A stretch of DNA of 64,000 nt from Clostridium simiarum (GCF_018919175.1 NZ_JAHLQL010000003.1:124001-188000), one strand, 5' to 3'. Shown: positions 37,350 through 46,562, counted from the stretch's first letter. Notes: generated from the letters alone by a model not told the origin. Program-made: numbers and translations.

Positions 37350-37610
37350 CTACAAAAGATTTTTAAAGATTACTAAAAATATTACTCCTGGAACTCCAAA
37401 AAAACCAGCGATTAAGGCAGTAACACCATTTATTCCTACATTTATTCCAAAAGAGCCGCCTATAAAATTCACTAAAAATAAAAGTACAGCTCCTAAAACT
37501 CCATTTATAACTAACTTAAATAAGATTTTTAAAGGCCATGCAAACAATTTAACTACTATAAATAGTAATATCAAAGCTATAATAAAAGCAAATATACTTT
37601 CTATCCCCAT
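37350..37610 (-). CDS. BofA family (pro-sigma-K processing inhibitor-like) membrane protein
   Basis: 86 residues, almost all hydrophobic, with two to three membrane segments and the family pattern FKLVINGVLGAVLLFLVNFIGGSFGINVGINGVTALIAGFFGVPGVIFLVIF. BofA restrains the SpoIVFB protease that activates sigma-K in Bacillus. Many clostridia keep a BofA-like gene although sigma-K control differs, so the exact role is uncertain. AAAGGTAGG precedes the ATG. Transcribed alone. Confidence 0.9.
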   Translation of the reverse strand: MGIESIFAFIIALILLFIVVKLFAWPLKILFKLVINGVLGAVLLFLVNFIGGSFGINVGINGVTALIAGFFGVPGVIFLVIFKNLL

Positions 37611-37806
37611 ACATCTTACCTACCTTTCTTTCTTCATAACATTATATGCACTATACATTAATCATATCATAACTATTCATCCCTAAAAACTCATTATAAG
37701 TATTTTCCTATAACAAAATAATATTTTATTTTATTATAATTACATTAAGCCTAATGGTATTTATAATAAAGCTAATAGTAGCTTAACTTCAAAATATATA
37801 TAAAAA

Positions 37807-37843
37807 AGAGAACCCTTAAATTCCTTAGAATTTAGAGTTCTCT
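37807..37843 (-). terminator. Terminator of the NhaC-family gene
   Basis: Imperfect stem, arms 37807-37823 and 37828-37843, with an A-rich plus strand on the far side that gives a U tract (TCTCTTTTTTA) on the minus strand. Confidence 0.75.
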
Positions 37844-37858
37844 ACTTATATATTAAAA

Positions 37859-39631
37859 TTAAATTCCTACCTTTTCAAGGTTAGAATCTTTTTCATTTAA
37901 TTCTTCCTCTATACCTTCTACCTCAACAGGTTTTCCTATAAAGTAAACAGCAAGTGCTAATATAGCTATAGCTATAGGTAAAACTATATAAACCGGAACA
38001 CCTAATCCTACTGGAATATATCCAAATACTACGGCAAATATAGCTACAAATATAGCATACCATATTTGAGTATTTGTATGGTCTAAATGATCACAAGAGG
38101 ATCCCATAGAAGACAATATAGTTGTATCCGAAATAGGAGAACAGTGATCTCCAAATATAGCTCCTGTAAGTACTGCTCCTACACTCATTATAATGAAGTT
38201 TGGATCGGCTGACATAGAATGTGCTAATGGAATTGTAAGTGGCATCAATATTCCCATAGTTCCATAAGCTGTACCAGTAGCAAAAGATATTATTGATCCC
38301 AAAAGGAATATAAGTCCCGGTAATAAAAATGCTGGTATAGCATCAGATAATAGGGCCACTAAATATTTAGCAGTTCCAAGTTCCTTTATAACACCACTTA
38401 AAGACCAAGCAAGTAACAGTATAACTCCTGTTATTATAAGAGACTTCATACCACCTACCCATATATCAATAGCTTCACCAATCTTAAATATCTTTTTACA
38501 AACTCCCATAAACATAGCAACTATAGAAGCTAATAAAGCAGCTTGGAATAAAACTACAGAAGCATCTGCATTACCAAAAGCGCTTTGTACAGCTCTTAAT
38601 GAAGCTGGGGAATTAGTCATGATAGATTGTAATGCTACATCCTCTCCTGCCATTATAGTAGTGTATCCATTATAATAAAATCCTACAAATGCCCCAAGAA
38701 TCAAAGTTCCTATAGGTATTATAGCATTCCATATACTTAGCTTAACCCCTTCCTTTGGTTCCATCTCCTCAGCATTTTCTACTAGCATTGGATTTGCAGT
38801 ATCGCTTATAACTTTTCCTGTACTTCTAGCTCTCCTTTCTGCCTTAAGCATAGGACCAAATTCCTTTAAGAATAATGCTGTAAATAAGGTAAAGCAAAGT
38901 ATTAATATATTATAAAATCTATAAGGTATTGTAGAAATAAATAATCCAAAAGCATCTACTTCTTGTCCAATTCCTAAAAATCCATCTTTTATTAAACTTA
39001 ACTCATATCCAACCCAAGTGGATATAAGAGCTATTCCTGCAATAGGTGCTGCTGTGGCATCTATTATAAAGGATAATTTTTCTCTTGATATTTTCATGCT
39101 ATCTGTTACTGGTCTCATTATAGGTCCAACTATTAATGAATTTGCATAGTCATCAAAGAAAACCAATATACCTAATATCCAAGTTATAACTTGTGCACTT
39201 ACAGGTCCCTTTGCTTTTTTTGCAAGAGATTCTGCTATAGCTTTTGCTCCACCCATTTTTGTTATAAGAGCTATAAGTCCTCCTATAGCAAGGCATTGAA
39301 GTATTATACCCGCATTCCATGGATCTGCTAAAGAATTAAGTATACGCTGTACAATGTCTAAAAACGCAAATAATAAAGTTTGGAATATATTAGCTCCATT
39401 CATATTTAGTAGGAAACACCCTACCAAAACTCCTAAAAATAAAGATATAACTACGTTCTTAGTTATAAAAGCTAATAAAATTGCAATTATAGGTGGTAAC
39501 AATGTCCAAAATCCTAATTTTGTTGCATTTACAGTTGCCACATCACCAGTTTCTGCTGCTAAAACCGTTGTAGATAGTAAAAATAAAAATAATGTTACTA
39601 ATACAAAGGTTCTCTTGTTCCTTGTTTTCAT
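37859..39631 (-). CDS. NhaC-family transporter, probable lysine permease
   Basis: 590 residues. A signal-like helix at the N-terminus (KRTFVLVTLFLFLLSTTVLA) is followed by about a dozen membrane segments of the NhaC Na+/H+ antiporter superfamily: the FFDDYANSLIVGP loop, PIAGIALISTWVGYELSLI and GDHCSPISDTTILSSMGSSCDHLDHTNTQ are diagnostic. NhaC members under lysine riboswitches have been proposed as lysine transporters (LysW). Because an L-box lies directly upstream, lysine uptake is more likely than plain proton exchange. GGGGAGG precedes the ATG. Ends in -VEGIEEELNEKDSNLEKVGI, a polar tail. Confidence 0.9.
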   Translation of the reverse strand: MKTRNKRTFVLVTLFLFLLSTTVLAAETGDVATVNATKLGFWTLLPPIIAILLAFITKNVVISLFLGVLVGCFLLNMNGANIFQTLLFAFLDIVQRILNSLADPWNAGIILQCLAIGGLIALITKMGGAKAIAESLAKKAKGPVSAQVITWILGILVFFDDYANSLIVGPIMRPVTDSMKISREKLSFIIDATAAPIAGIALISTWVGYELSLIKDGFLGIGQEVDAFGLFISTIPYRFYNILILCFTLFTALFLKEFGPMLKAERRARSTGKVISDTANPMLVENAEEMEPKEGVKLSIWNAIIPIGTLILGAFVGFYYNGYTTIMAGEDVALQSIMTNSPASLRAVQSAFGNADASVVLFQAALLASIVAMFMGVCKKIFKIGEAIDIWVGGMKSLIITGVILLLAWSLSGVIKELGTAKYLVALLSDAIPAFLLPGLIFLLGSIISFATGTAYGTMGILMPLTIPLAHSMSADPNFIIMSVGAVLTGAIFGDHCSPISDTTILSSMGSSCDHLDHTNTQIWYAIFVAIFAVVFGYIPVGLGVPVYIVLPIAIAILALAVYFIGKPVEVEGIEEELNEKDSNLEKVGI

Positions 39632-39704
39632 AATAAAATCCTCCCCTATTTTTGTTAGTGAATATATGGGAGGGAGCTGCTATTTAACATCAATGCTAGA
39701 ACCC

Positions 39705-39960
39705 AAAAAGGCCCCAGAGTACTCATACTCCAGGACCTTATGTAACAAAACACTAAAAAAGCATTATAAAATAAAGGTTCCGTTGCATGATAGCTCTCCA
39801 CAAATTAAAATTTGCGACAGTTATGCACATATTCTATGCAAAACCAGCTACAAAACCTTAAAGCATCAGTTTTATACTTCGGCGGTGGCTCCTTTCACTT
39901 TACCTCTTCGTGCTTACCTCAGTAAAGTTAATCTTAGACATCGCTCCTCTATCACAACCA
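39705..39960 (-). ncRNA. Lysine riboswitch (L-box) with transcription terminator
   Basis: Reading the minus strand from 39957: GATAGAGGAGCGAT, then AGTAAGCACGAAGAGG, GTGAAAGGAGCCACCGCCGAAG, a GCTGG...ACTGTC block, and finally GGAGAGCTATC (39799-39789), which pairs with the first element. These are the conserved L-box cores. A terminator follows (39739-39706: stem with AAGGTCC and GGCCTT plus TTTTT). Lysine binding should favour termination and shut off the NhaC-family gene 75 bases downstream. Confidence 0.92.
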
Positions 39961-40188
39961 TATTCACTTCATAACTATTTATATACCATAATTTAATGCT
40001 TGTCAATAACAATATATGTAAAACTCTTTAACTTAGAACTCTTCTACCTTCCAAATTCTTTACGAATTATTATGAGATCTACTCTAAAGTTAAATGTGCC
40101 AATCCATAAAATCCTCCACAACTTACCATTAGCAATAAATATACTATAATAATTTTATATAAATTTTTTAATATTTAAAGGGCTTGAA

Positions 40189-40339
40189 ATGAGAAAGAGA
40201 ATGACAGATAAGATGGCTATAGTAACAGCAGGAGGAAAAGGTATCTCTACTATCTTTGCTTAAGAAGGTGCAAAAGTTTTAGTTATAGCTGTACATAATT
40301 AGAAAGATGCTATAAATGTAGTAAACAATATAAACATAA
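40189..40339 (+). pseudogene. Remnant of a short-chain dehydrogenase/reductase gene
   Basis: From the ATG at 40189 the frame reads KMAIVTAGGKGISTIFA, then a stop, EGAKVLVIAVHN, a second stop, and KDAINVVNNIN. This is the start of an SDR Rossmann fold (VTGAGKGIG...EGAKV) with a broken glycine motif and two in-frame stops. The remaining two hundred residues are missing and a terminator follows at once. It is a decayed fragment; the only ribosome-like site is weak. Confidence 0.75.
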
Positions 40340-40369
40340 GGGGTGATTTTTATCACCTCTTATGTTTAT
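40330..40369. terminator. Bidirectional terminator
   Basis: A 17-bp stem with one wobble (40330-40346, 40353-40369). It overlaps the stop codon of the acetyltransferase gene on the minus strand and the end of the SDR remnant on the other. Confidence 0.75.
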
Positions 40370-40938
40370 AATAAGTTAAAGAGCTCTTTATTATTTTTTA
40401 TAATATGTTCAGCTCTTAATTTTAATTCTAATCCATCCACATATTTTCCATTAACAATCCTATAATCTTTATCCACCCAATTTAGTCTATATCCACACTT
40501 TACTGCCAGTGCTATCATACTTTGATTTCCAGACCAAGTTTCTGTATATAATTCATTTAACCTTAGGTTTTTAATAAGATAGATTGAGAAAGTCTTAAAG
40601 GCTTGTTCACCCAAACCTTTTCCTCTATATTCTCTACATGGAATATCAATTCCTGTAGCTAATTTGTTTATGTTCCCATCTATATAATAAGAATTCATCC
40701 AGCCTATGTGTTCACCATTTTTATAGCATATCTCCAGCCTTCTCCTTATGTTAGGCAAGGGTCTTTCAATGGATCTTAATATTCCCTCTCTAAGTTTTTC
40801 AATACTTACGTTATCTTCTTTTTCCCAAGGAGCATCCCAATCTTGCCATTCAGTTTCTACTGTATACCAATCTATATAATCTTTTAAATCCTCATAAGTT
40901 CTATCTCTTAAAATTATGTCCTTATATACTATATTCAT
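40366..40938 (-). CDS. GNAT family N-acetyltransferase
   Basis: 190 residues. The acetyl-CoA loop appears as YRGKGLGEQAFKTF (about 117-130), followed by NELYTETWSGNQSMIALAVKCGYRLN, the usual GNAT strand-helix ending. The N-terminal DWYTVETEWQDWDAPWE resembles RimJ/RimL-like or aminoglycoside-type acetyltransferases. The substrate cannot be told. AAAGGGG precedes the ATG. Transcribed alone. Confidence 0.85.
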   Translation of the reverse strand: MNIVYKDIILRDRTYEDLKDYIDWYTVETEWQDWDAPWEKEDNVSIEKLREGILRSIERPLPNIRRRLEICYKNGEHIGWMNSYYIDGNINKLATGIDIPCREYRGKGLGEQAFKTFSIYLIKNLRLNELYTETWSGNQSMIALAVKCGYRLNWVDKDYRIVNGKYVDGLELKLRAEHIIKNNKELFNLL

Positions 40939-41038
40939 TCACTTACCCCTTTTTAATATTTCTATTAATCAAGTAAAAGCCTCTTAAAATAAGTATATCA
41001 TGTACATAACTGTTTTTATGATAACTATCTTTATTTTT

Positions 41039-41692
41039 TTACTTTTCTCCTTTATTTAAATTTTCTATGAAACATAAGTAATCTAATTTTTTTAGTACCT
41101 CTTTGTACCCTGCTTTCATATAATTATTATCATAAAGCTCATTATAACTTGCTTTGTCTATATCCTTTTCCAATATCTTAGTCCAATTATCCCCATATAA
41201 TTTAAATAATACAGATTTATATCCTTCCGCTATTTTATTAATACAGTCCTCTTCACTAATATCACAATTCAGTATATCATAATTTAGTTTTTCTACTATA
41301 GCATAAAACTGATATATATAGCTTAGCTCCTTAAGTGAATATTTGTCACTTAGAGAAGATACTGTACAAGAATAGCTTTTATTAATGGGTATAGGATATT
41401 GTCTTTCTATGTTTTTATTAAAATAATCCTTTAAAAATCTAACACTTTGAAACATTGCTGTACTTATATCAAGCCTTATTACATTTGCATTTTCACATAT
41501 CTTTTTTCTTTTATAACTTTCTTCATACTTTATATTCTCTCTCATTATCCTATATTGCTCTTCTATGCTTTTTTTGGTATTTTTATTTGTTATAATCCAG
41601 CTACAAAGAGCTCCTATAAGTGTACCTAATATAATAGTTAAAGCAGATATCATAGTACTCACAAGATGACTAGGTATTGTTATTAATTTCAA
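41039..41692 (-). CDS. Hypothetical protein with one N-terminal membrane helix
   Basis: 217 residues if the TTG at 41692 is used; GTG at 41701 is an alternative. One membrane segment (ISALTIILGTLIGALCSWII) is followed by a long charged helix (TKKSIEEQYRIMRENIKYEESYKRKK) and a mostly helical cytoplasmic part. I do not recognise the family; the shape resembles small anchored proteins found in mobile regions, but no phage genes are near. Its ribosome site (AAGGAGTGAGG) is inside the 3' arm of the codA terminator hairpin, which could block translation from read-through mRNA. Confidence 0.6.
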   Translation of the reverse strand: MKLITIPSHLVSTMISALTIILGTLIGALCSWIITNKNTKKSIEEQYRIMRENIKYEESYKRKKICENANVIRLDISTAMFQSVRFLKDYFNKNIERQYPIPINKSYSCTVSSLSDKYSLKELSYIYQFYAIVEKLNYDILNCDISEEDCINKIAEGYKSVLFKLYGDNWTKILEKDIDKASYNELYDNNYMKAGYKEVLKKLDYLCFIENLNKGEK

Positions 41693-41751
41693 AAACCTCA
41701 CTCCTTGGATTTAAATCATACTTATATTTATATCCCAAAAGTGAGGTTTTT
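41691..41751 (-). terminator. Terminator of codBA overlapping the next gene's ribosome site
   Basis: Perfect 12-bp arms (41740-41751 and 41691-41702), 37 bases apart. On the minus strand the second arm reads AGTGAGGTTTTT, so it ends in T and also contains the Shine-Dalgarno of the gene starting at 41692. Confidence 0.6.
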
Positions 41752-41763
41752 ATAAAATTAACT

Positions 41764-43038
41764 CTATTTAAAATTTATATTTTCTCTCTGATCCAAGTAC
41801 ACAGAAGTTTCTTCTGGTTTTGTCTCACTTATAACTTTTCCATTTCTTATGGAGTATCTTACCTTTACTTGCCTTCTTATTGCATCATAAGGACTTTCAG
41901 AAGGCAATACTATAAAGTTTGCTTTATTCCCTTCTTTAATTTCATAATCTTCTCCTAAATTTAGGGTCTTAGCACTGTTATAGGTTATAAAGTCTATAGA
42001 ATTATTTATTTCTTCATACCCCATTATTTGACACACATGCAATCCAAAATGAAGAACTTGAAGCATATTGCCTGTGCCCATAGGATACCACGGATCAAAT
42101 ATATCATCATGACCAAAGCATACATTTATCCCTGCTTCATTTAATTCCTTTACTCTAGTTACTCCTCTCCTCTTAGGATAGCTATCAAATCTTCCTTGAA
42201 GGTGAGTGTTTACCAATGGGTTTGAAACGAAATTTATGTTTGAAAGCTTTAATAATCTAAATAACTTATAAGCATAAGCATTATTGTATGAATGCATGGC
42301 TGTAGTATGACTTGCAGTAACCCTATGTCCCATAGAAGCTTCATAAGCTCTAGTTGCAACTACTTCTATGAATCTAGACTGTTCATCATCTATTTCATCA
42401 CAATGAACATCTATAAGCTTGTCGTATTTTTCTGCTAAATTAAATATTTTATTTATGGACTCTACTCCATATTCTCTAGTAAATTCAAAATGGGGTATAG
42501 CTCCTATTACATCTGCTCCAAGCTTTAAAGACTCTTCTAAAAGCTCAGCTCCATTTTTATAAGATAAAATCCCCTCTTGAGGAAAAGCTACTATCTGTAA
42601 ATCTACCCATGGTTTCATCTCCTCCTTGACCTCTATCATAGCCTTCAGAGCTGTTAAGTTAGGATCTGTTATATCCACATGGGTTCTTACATATTGAATT
42701 CCCTGAGCTATTTGCCACTTCAAAGCCTTTTTAGCCCTAGTTTTAACATCTTCCATTGAAAGCATTGCTTTCCTTTCAGACCAACATTGTATACCTTCAA
42801 ATAAGGTTCCACTCATGTTCCATCTAGGCTCACCAGCTGTTAATGTGGTATCCAAATGTATATGTGGTTCTATGAAAGGAGGAAGGAGAAGTCCGCCCTC
42901 TCCATCTATTACATCTTCTTCATTAAATTCAAAGTCCTTTGAAGCGTCATTTTTAATTATACCTTCTATTTTTCCTTCTTTTATCAATATATTAAATAGT
43001 CCTTCTTCTTTTAAAATCCTTACATTTTTAACTAACAT
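41764..43038 (-). CDS. codA: Cytosine deaminase
   Basis: 424 residues of the amidohydrolase superfamily. Metal and catalytic motifs: [12 protein letters not shown] (HxH, about 60), [15 protein letters not shown] (His and catalytic Glu, about 212), [10 protein letters not shown] and [24 protein letters not shown] (Asp, about 310), as in E. coli CodA. It turns cytosine into uracil plus ammonia. The start is one base after the codB stop, so the two are coupled, and the operon is under a PyrR attenuator. Confidence 0.93.
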   Translation of the reverse strand: MLVKNVRILKEEGLFNILIKEGKIEGIIKNDASKDFEFNEEDVIDGEGGLLLPPFIEPHIHLDTTLTAGEPRWNMSGTLFEGIQCWSERKAMLSMEDVKTRAKKALKWQIAQGIQYVRTHVDITDPNLTALKAMIEVKEEMKPWVDLQIVAFPQEGILSYKNGAELLEESLKLGADVIGAIPHFEFTREYGVESINKIFNLAEKYDKLIDVHCDEIDDEQSRFIEVVATRAYEASMGHRVTASHTTAMHSYNNAYAYKLFRLLKLSNINFVSNPLVNTHLQGRFDSYPKRRGVTRVKELNEAGINVCFGHDDIFDPWYPMGTGNMLQVLHFGLHVCQIMGYEEINNSIDFITYNSAKTLNLGEDYEIKEGNKANFIVLPSESPYDAIRRQVKVRYSIRNGKVISETKPEETSVYLDQRENINFK

Positions 43039-43039
43039 A

Positions 43040-44311
43040 CTAAGCCACTTCCTTTTCTTCTAGAACCTTAGAATTCTTATTAGATAGTGATAAGTTAGAA
43101 CCTATAACATAAACTATCATACTAACTATAACTGAATTTAATACAGAAATTCCAGGTATGAATTTGCTACCTATAACTCCTATAAACCAACTTATTACCG
43201 CGATGTAATTTACATTTTTAAAGTTCGTATTCTCATAACTTCCATATTTTTTTCTATGGATTATGAAGTAATCTACAATTAATATCCCTCCTATAGGTGG
43301 GATAATTGAGTTTAGAAAGTTTAGCCAACCTACAAAATTATTGTATAGCCATAAAGACATTATAGTTCCTAATATTCCATTAAATATTACCACCTTATTT
43401 TTAGGTATTTTCGTTATATTAGAAAACCCCAATCCTGATGCATATATGGCATTATCATTAGTTGTCCATATATTAAATCCTAGTATTACAATTGCAGGAA
43501 CTATAATCCCTTGAATCATCATAACTTCTGATATATCCGCTTTACCTGTAACCATAGCTCCTACTGCACCAAACAAGAACATTAATGAATTTCCTAAAAA
43601 GAAAGCTATTACAGTACTTAATACTCCCACTTTTTTACTCTTAGCAAATCTAGTAAAATCCGGAGTTAAAGTCCCTCCACTTATAAATGATCCTACACAT
43701 AATCCTAAAGCCGTAGTAAAGGTTATAGAACCTGTTGGTTGTATATTCATAAGTGATTGAATTCCTCCAACTGAATCAACTGCCTTAAATACTGAAAGGC
43801 TACCTAGTGCTGCTATAGATGGTACTGCTATTATACTTAATAAGGTTAATGTCTTCATTCCAAAATAAGCACTACTTGTCATTAGTACTCCTGAAATTGC
43901 TATTAAAATATATATATTTATTCCTGTTACCTTTTGAAGAGGAAGTGCAAACATGGCAAGTCCTACTCCAAACCATCCCACTTGTGTAATACCTAATATG
44001 AATGAAACTAGATAAGATCCTCTTTCACCAAAAGAATACTTGGCAAGTAAATGTGTAGATAAGCCTGTATCTGAAGCTATATAAGCTAATAAAGCTGTAT
44101 ATACGCCTAATATTAGATTTCCCGTTAAAACAGATAGCATGAAGTCTTTAAAGTTCATACCTGTACCTATAGTTCCTCCAGCCCACATACTAGCTGAGAA
44201 GAATGTAAATCCTAGCATAACTGCCATCATAGCTAGAAATCCCTTCTTATCTTTTGTTTCTACAGCTGTAAGTGAATAATCTGCATCATAATGTTTTTCT
44301 GATTTACTCAT
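43040..44311 (-). CDS. codB: Cytosine permease
   Basis: 423 residues from the ATG at 44311, after AAGGAGG; the frame runs further upstream into the attenuator and is not coding there. About twelve membrane helices of the NCS1 family (purine-cytosine permeases): [38 protein letters not shown] and [20 protein letters not shown] are typical. It imports cytosine for the deaminase encoded directly downstream. Confidence 0.93.
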   Translation of the reverse strand: MSKSEKHYDADYSLTAVETKDKKGFLAMMAVMLGFTFFSASMWAGGTIGTGMNFKDFMLSVLTGNLILGVYTALLAYIASDTGLSTHLLAKYSFGERGSYLVSFILGITQVGWFGVGLAMFALPLQKVTGINIYILIAISGVLMTSSAYFGMKTLTLLSIIAVPSIAALGSLSVFKAVDSVGGIQSLMNIQPTGSITFTTALGLCVGSFISGGTLTPDFTRFAKSKKVGVLSTVIAFFLGNSLMFLFGAVGAMVTGKADISEVMMIQGIIVPAIVILGFNIWTTNDNAIYASGLGFSNITKIPKNKVVIFNGILGTIMSLWLYNNFVGWLNFLNSIIPPIGGILIVDYFIIHRKKYGSYENTNFKNVNYIAVISWFIGVIGSKFIPGISVLNSVIVSMIVYVIGSNLSLSNKNSKVLEEKEVA

Positions 44312-44369
44312 ACTTATTCCTCCTTGAATTTTAGTGGAACTAGTACCAGTAAAAGTAGACAGTGTAGGC

Positions 44370-44469
44370 AAAATAAAAAAACACCTTTGCCGACACTGAC
44401 AAAGGTGTAAGATATAACAAATCTTAATAATACACTATCTCTCTCTTCCCTTGTCAGCCTCTCTGGACC
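44370..44469 (-). promoter_or_regulatory. PyrR-type attenuator leader of codBA
   Basis: On the minus strand 44469-44449 matches the PyrR binding-loop consensus (GGTCC-AGAGAGGCT-...AAGG). About 40 bases on, a terminator forms: ACACCTTTG / CAAAGGTGT (44408-44381) followed by seven T. PyrR with bound UMP should promote this terminator, so uracil salvage is switched off when pyrimidines are plentiful. Confidence 0.85.
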
Positions 44470-44598
44470 GATTTAAAAGTACTAGTTATCAGGAATAATA
44501 GTACTTCATTTTTATAAATCTGTCAACTATGTATAAATTATTTGTACTTGTAAAACACTATAAAAGATAAAAAACTTATTTACAAAGGAGGTATATTA

Positions 44599-45036
44599 AT
44601 GAAAAAGTTTTTATTCCTTTTAACTGCTTTAACTCTGTCTGTGTTTTTCTCAGCTTGCACTACTAAAAACACAACTCAATCAGAGCAAAGTAAGCAAGCT
44701 AAAGCTCAATATAAAGATGGAACTTATAAGGCTGAAGGTGATAAGTGGCAGTTTGGTCAAGAAGATGCAACTGTAGAGATAAAGGATGATAAAATAACCT
44801 CTATAACTTTACGTAGACTGGACACCAATGGCAAAGAAGTAGATTACGACCAATGGCAAGGTCAAAAGGACGAAACTGGAAAAGTCCATCCAAATCTTAA
44901 ACAATTTAGGCTAGATATGGCTAAAAAAATGATAGATAAACAAAGTACTGATGTAGATACCATAAGTGGAGCTACAGTTAGCACAAAAAATTGGAAGGCT
45001 GCTACTCAAAGAGCGTTAGATGAAGCAAAAAAATAA
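44599..45036 (+). CDS. FMN-binding domain lipoprotein
   Basis: 145 residues. Lipoprotein signal FLFLLTALTLSVFFSAC (Cys about 20), then a Gln/Lys/Thr linker and an FMN-binding domain: YKDGTYKAEG, ATVEIKDDKITSITL, and DTISGATVSTKNW, whose SGAT(V)S serine/threonine is the usual covalent FMN site. Such proteins carry electrons at the outer face of the membrane (RnfG/NqrC-like domain) or act as small extracellular electron carriers. Monocistronic, AAAGGAGG before the ATG. Confidence 0.9.
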   Translation: MKKFLFLLTALTLSVFFSACTTKNTTQSEQSKQAKAQYKDGTYKAEGDKWQFGQEDATVEIKDDKITSITLRRLDTNGKEVDYDQWQGQKDETGKVHPNLKQFRLDMAKKMIDKQSTDVDTISGATVSTKNWKAATQRALDEAKK

Positions 45037-45057
45037 ATATATAAAAAATCCTTATAG

Positions 45058-45093
45058 AAATAAAACAGCTTTAATTTAAGGTTGTTTTATTTT
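45058..45093 (+). terminator. Terminator of the FMN-binding lipoprotein gene
   Basis: A stem of about 17 bp with two wobbles, arms 45058-45074 and 45077-45093, ending in ATTTTTATT. Confidence 0.75.
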
Positions 45094-45161
45094 TATTCAC
45101 CTTAAAGTCAACCGTAAAAATATCTATTGTCCAATGTCAATAAATCTTTCTTTATTCCTTT

Positions 45162-45209
45162 ATTTATTCCTAAAGGAATAAATCCCTAAGCATCTTCTTG
45201 TGTTATAAT
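45162..45209 (+). promoter_or_regulatory. Palindromic operator and extended -10 promoter of the DMT transporter gene
   Basis: A perfect 22-bp palindrome (ten-base arms ATTTATTCCT / AGGAATAAAT, 45162-45183) covers the expected -35 region of TGT-TATAAT (45201-45209), an extended -10. One more half-site TTTATTCCT lies at 45151-45159. A leader hairpin (AACTTAGCT...AGCTAA with GGTAA/TTACC inside, 45220-45254) precedes the gene. The regulator is unknown. Confidence 0.55.
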
Positions 45210-45287
45210 TATCAAGTAAAACTTAGCTTAAGGTAAAATATTACCTCCAGCTAAAAGTTAAATTAATGCAAAGGAAGGTGACAAGCC

Positions 45288-46238
45288 GTGAATAGCAAAA
45301 GATTATTTACTGAACATCCATATAAGATAATTTTATCACTTATAAGTTGTGTGTTATGGGGAAGTGCTTTTCCTGTTTTAAAAATAAGCTACGAAGAACT
45401 TAAAATTGGTCAAAATGATATGAATTCTAGGTTGGCTTTAGCTGGTATGAGATTTTTCCTAGCCTCTTTACTTATATTTATATTTATTGTACTCGTTATG
45501 AAAACCTCTATAAAAGTAGGAAAAAAGGATTTATTAAATCTATTATTATTAGGATCTATACAAACTGCTCTTTATTATTTTTTATTTTATAATGGTATAG
45601 CAAATACTACTGGAATGAAAGGATCTATAATAGGAGCTTTAGAAACCTTTATAATGATAATATTAGCTCACTTTTTATATAATAACGATAAAATTGATTC
45701 TACAAAAATAATTGGACTTATTGCAGGTTTTGCTGGGGTTATATTTGCAAATTGGGGAAAATCCTTTGGTTTTGAAATTTCATTTAAAGGAGAGGGGCTT
45801 CTTATAATTTCCTCATTTATAGGAGCTGCTACTTCTATATACATAAAAAACTACTCCCAAAAGATACACCCTTTTCTAATAACAGCTTGGCAAATGTTTT
45901 TAGGCTCTTTAGTAATGCTTGCCTTAAGTTTACCTAAAATTACAAAAGGATCTATGGTTTTTAATACTAAGTCCTCTTTGCTTTTAATTTACTCAGCCTT
46001 TTTATCCGCTGTAGCATTTTCCATATGGTATACCCTTTTAAAATACAATAAAGCAGGAGAAATTAGTATATACCGATTTTTTATACCTGTATCCGGAGCA
46101 CTGCTTTCAGCTTTATTTCTTCCAGAGGAAAACTTTACACTACCCATATTTATAGCTTTAGTTTTAGTAGCACTAGGGGTAGTTTTTGTAAATAAAAGAA
46201 GCAATAAAAAGGGAAAAGAAGTAGCAGACTTCAAATAA
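45288..46238 (+). CDS. DMT superfamily transporter (EamA domains)
   Basis: 316 residues with ten membrane helices in two EamA halves: LISCVLWGSAFPVLKISYEEL at the start, then FLFYNGIANTTGMKGSIIGALETFIMIILAHFLYNNDKID, and YSAFLSAVAFSIWYTLLKYN...IPVSGALLSALFLPEE in the second half. The family exports amino acids, metabolites or drugs; the substrate is not readable. The GTG start follows GGAAGGTGA. Its promoter holds a large palindrome, so it is probably induced by a substrate-responsive regulator. Confidence 0.88.
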   Translation: MNSKRLFTEHPYKIILSLISCVLWGSAFPVLKISYEELKIGQNDMNSRLALAGMRFFLASLLIFIFIVLVMKTSIKVGKKDLLNLLLLGSIQTALYYFLFYNGIANTTGMKGSIIGALETFIMIILAHFLYNNDKIDSTKIIGLIAGFAGVIFANWGKSFGFEISFKGEGLLIISSFIGAATSIYIKNYSQKIHPFLITAWQMFLGSLVMLALSLPKITKGSMVFNTKSSLLLIYSAFLSAVAFSIWYTLLKYNKAGEISIYRFFIPVSGALLSALFLPEENFTLPIFIALVLVALGVVFVNKRSNKKGKEVADFK

Positions 46239-46244
46239 ATTGTT

Positions 46245-46560
46245 TTTATCCTATGACTACCCGCCCTAATAATCCCATCTTCGTAAAAGAGGGAATAAAG
46301 ATCGTCTACCTTCCTGGATAAAGATTTCTAAGCTTTAAAGGGAGTAAGAACTCCGTTTATAACCCATTAAAAATTTGATATACAAATAAGTAAAAGCCAT
46401 GAATTTAGGAATATAAAAAACCTAAACTCATAGCTTTTTTAATTTAAAACAAGTTTATCCTATAACTAGCCGCTCTAACATTCCCTCTTCTTAAGGAAAA
46501 TATAAATTCTCTTATAATCCTTTATAAAAAAGGATTTTTAAATAATAAATCTTAAAGGCT
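46245..46560 (+). repeat. Two copies of a structured intergenic element
   Basis: The 324-base gap after the DMT gene holds two diverged copies. Cores at 46245-46280 and 46454-46490 share TTTATCCTAT-ACTA-CCGC-CTAA with about four changes in the first 26 bases. Each is followed by stem-forming stretches (TCCCATCTT...AAGAT and GGAG...CTCC in copy 1; ATCCTTT...AAAGGAT in copy 2). A terminator lies between them. No open frame. It may be a small RNA or a MITE-like repeat; I do not recognise it. Confidence 0.45.
46392..46440 (+). terminator. Terminator between the two intergenic elements
   Basis: An imperfect stem of about 17 bp (46392-46409, 46421-46438) ends in six T. It probably ends the DMT transporter transcript, leaving copy 1 of the element inside its 3' UTR. 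Confidence 0.75.
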
Positions 46561-46562
46561 GT

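Noticed and set aside
39354..39974. Plus-strand 206-codon open frame
   Set aside because: It lies antisense to the NhaC-family gene and the lysine riboswitch, and the translated sequence resembles nothing.
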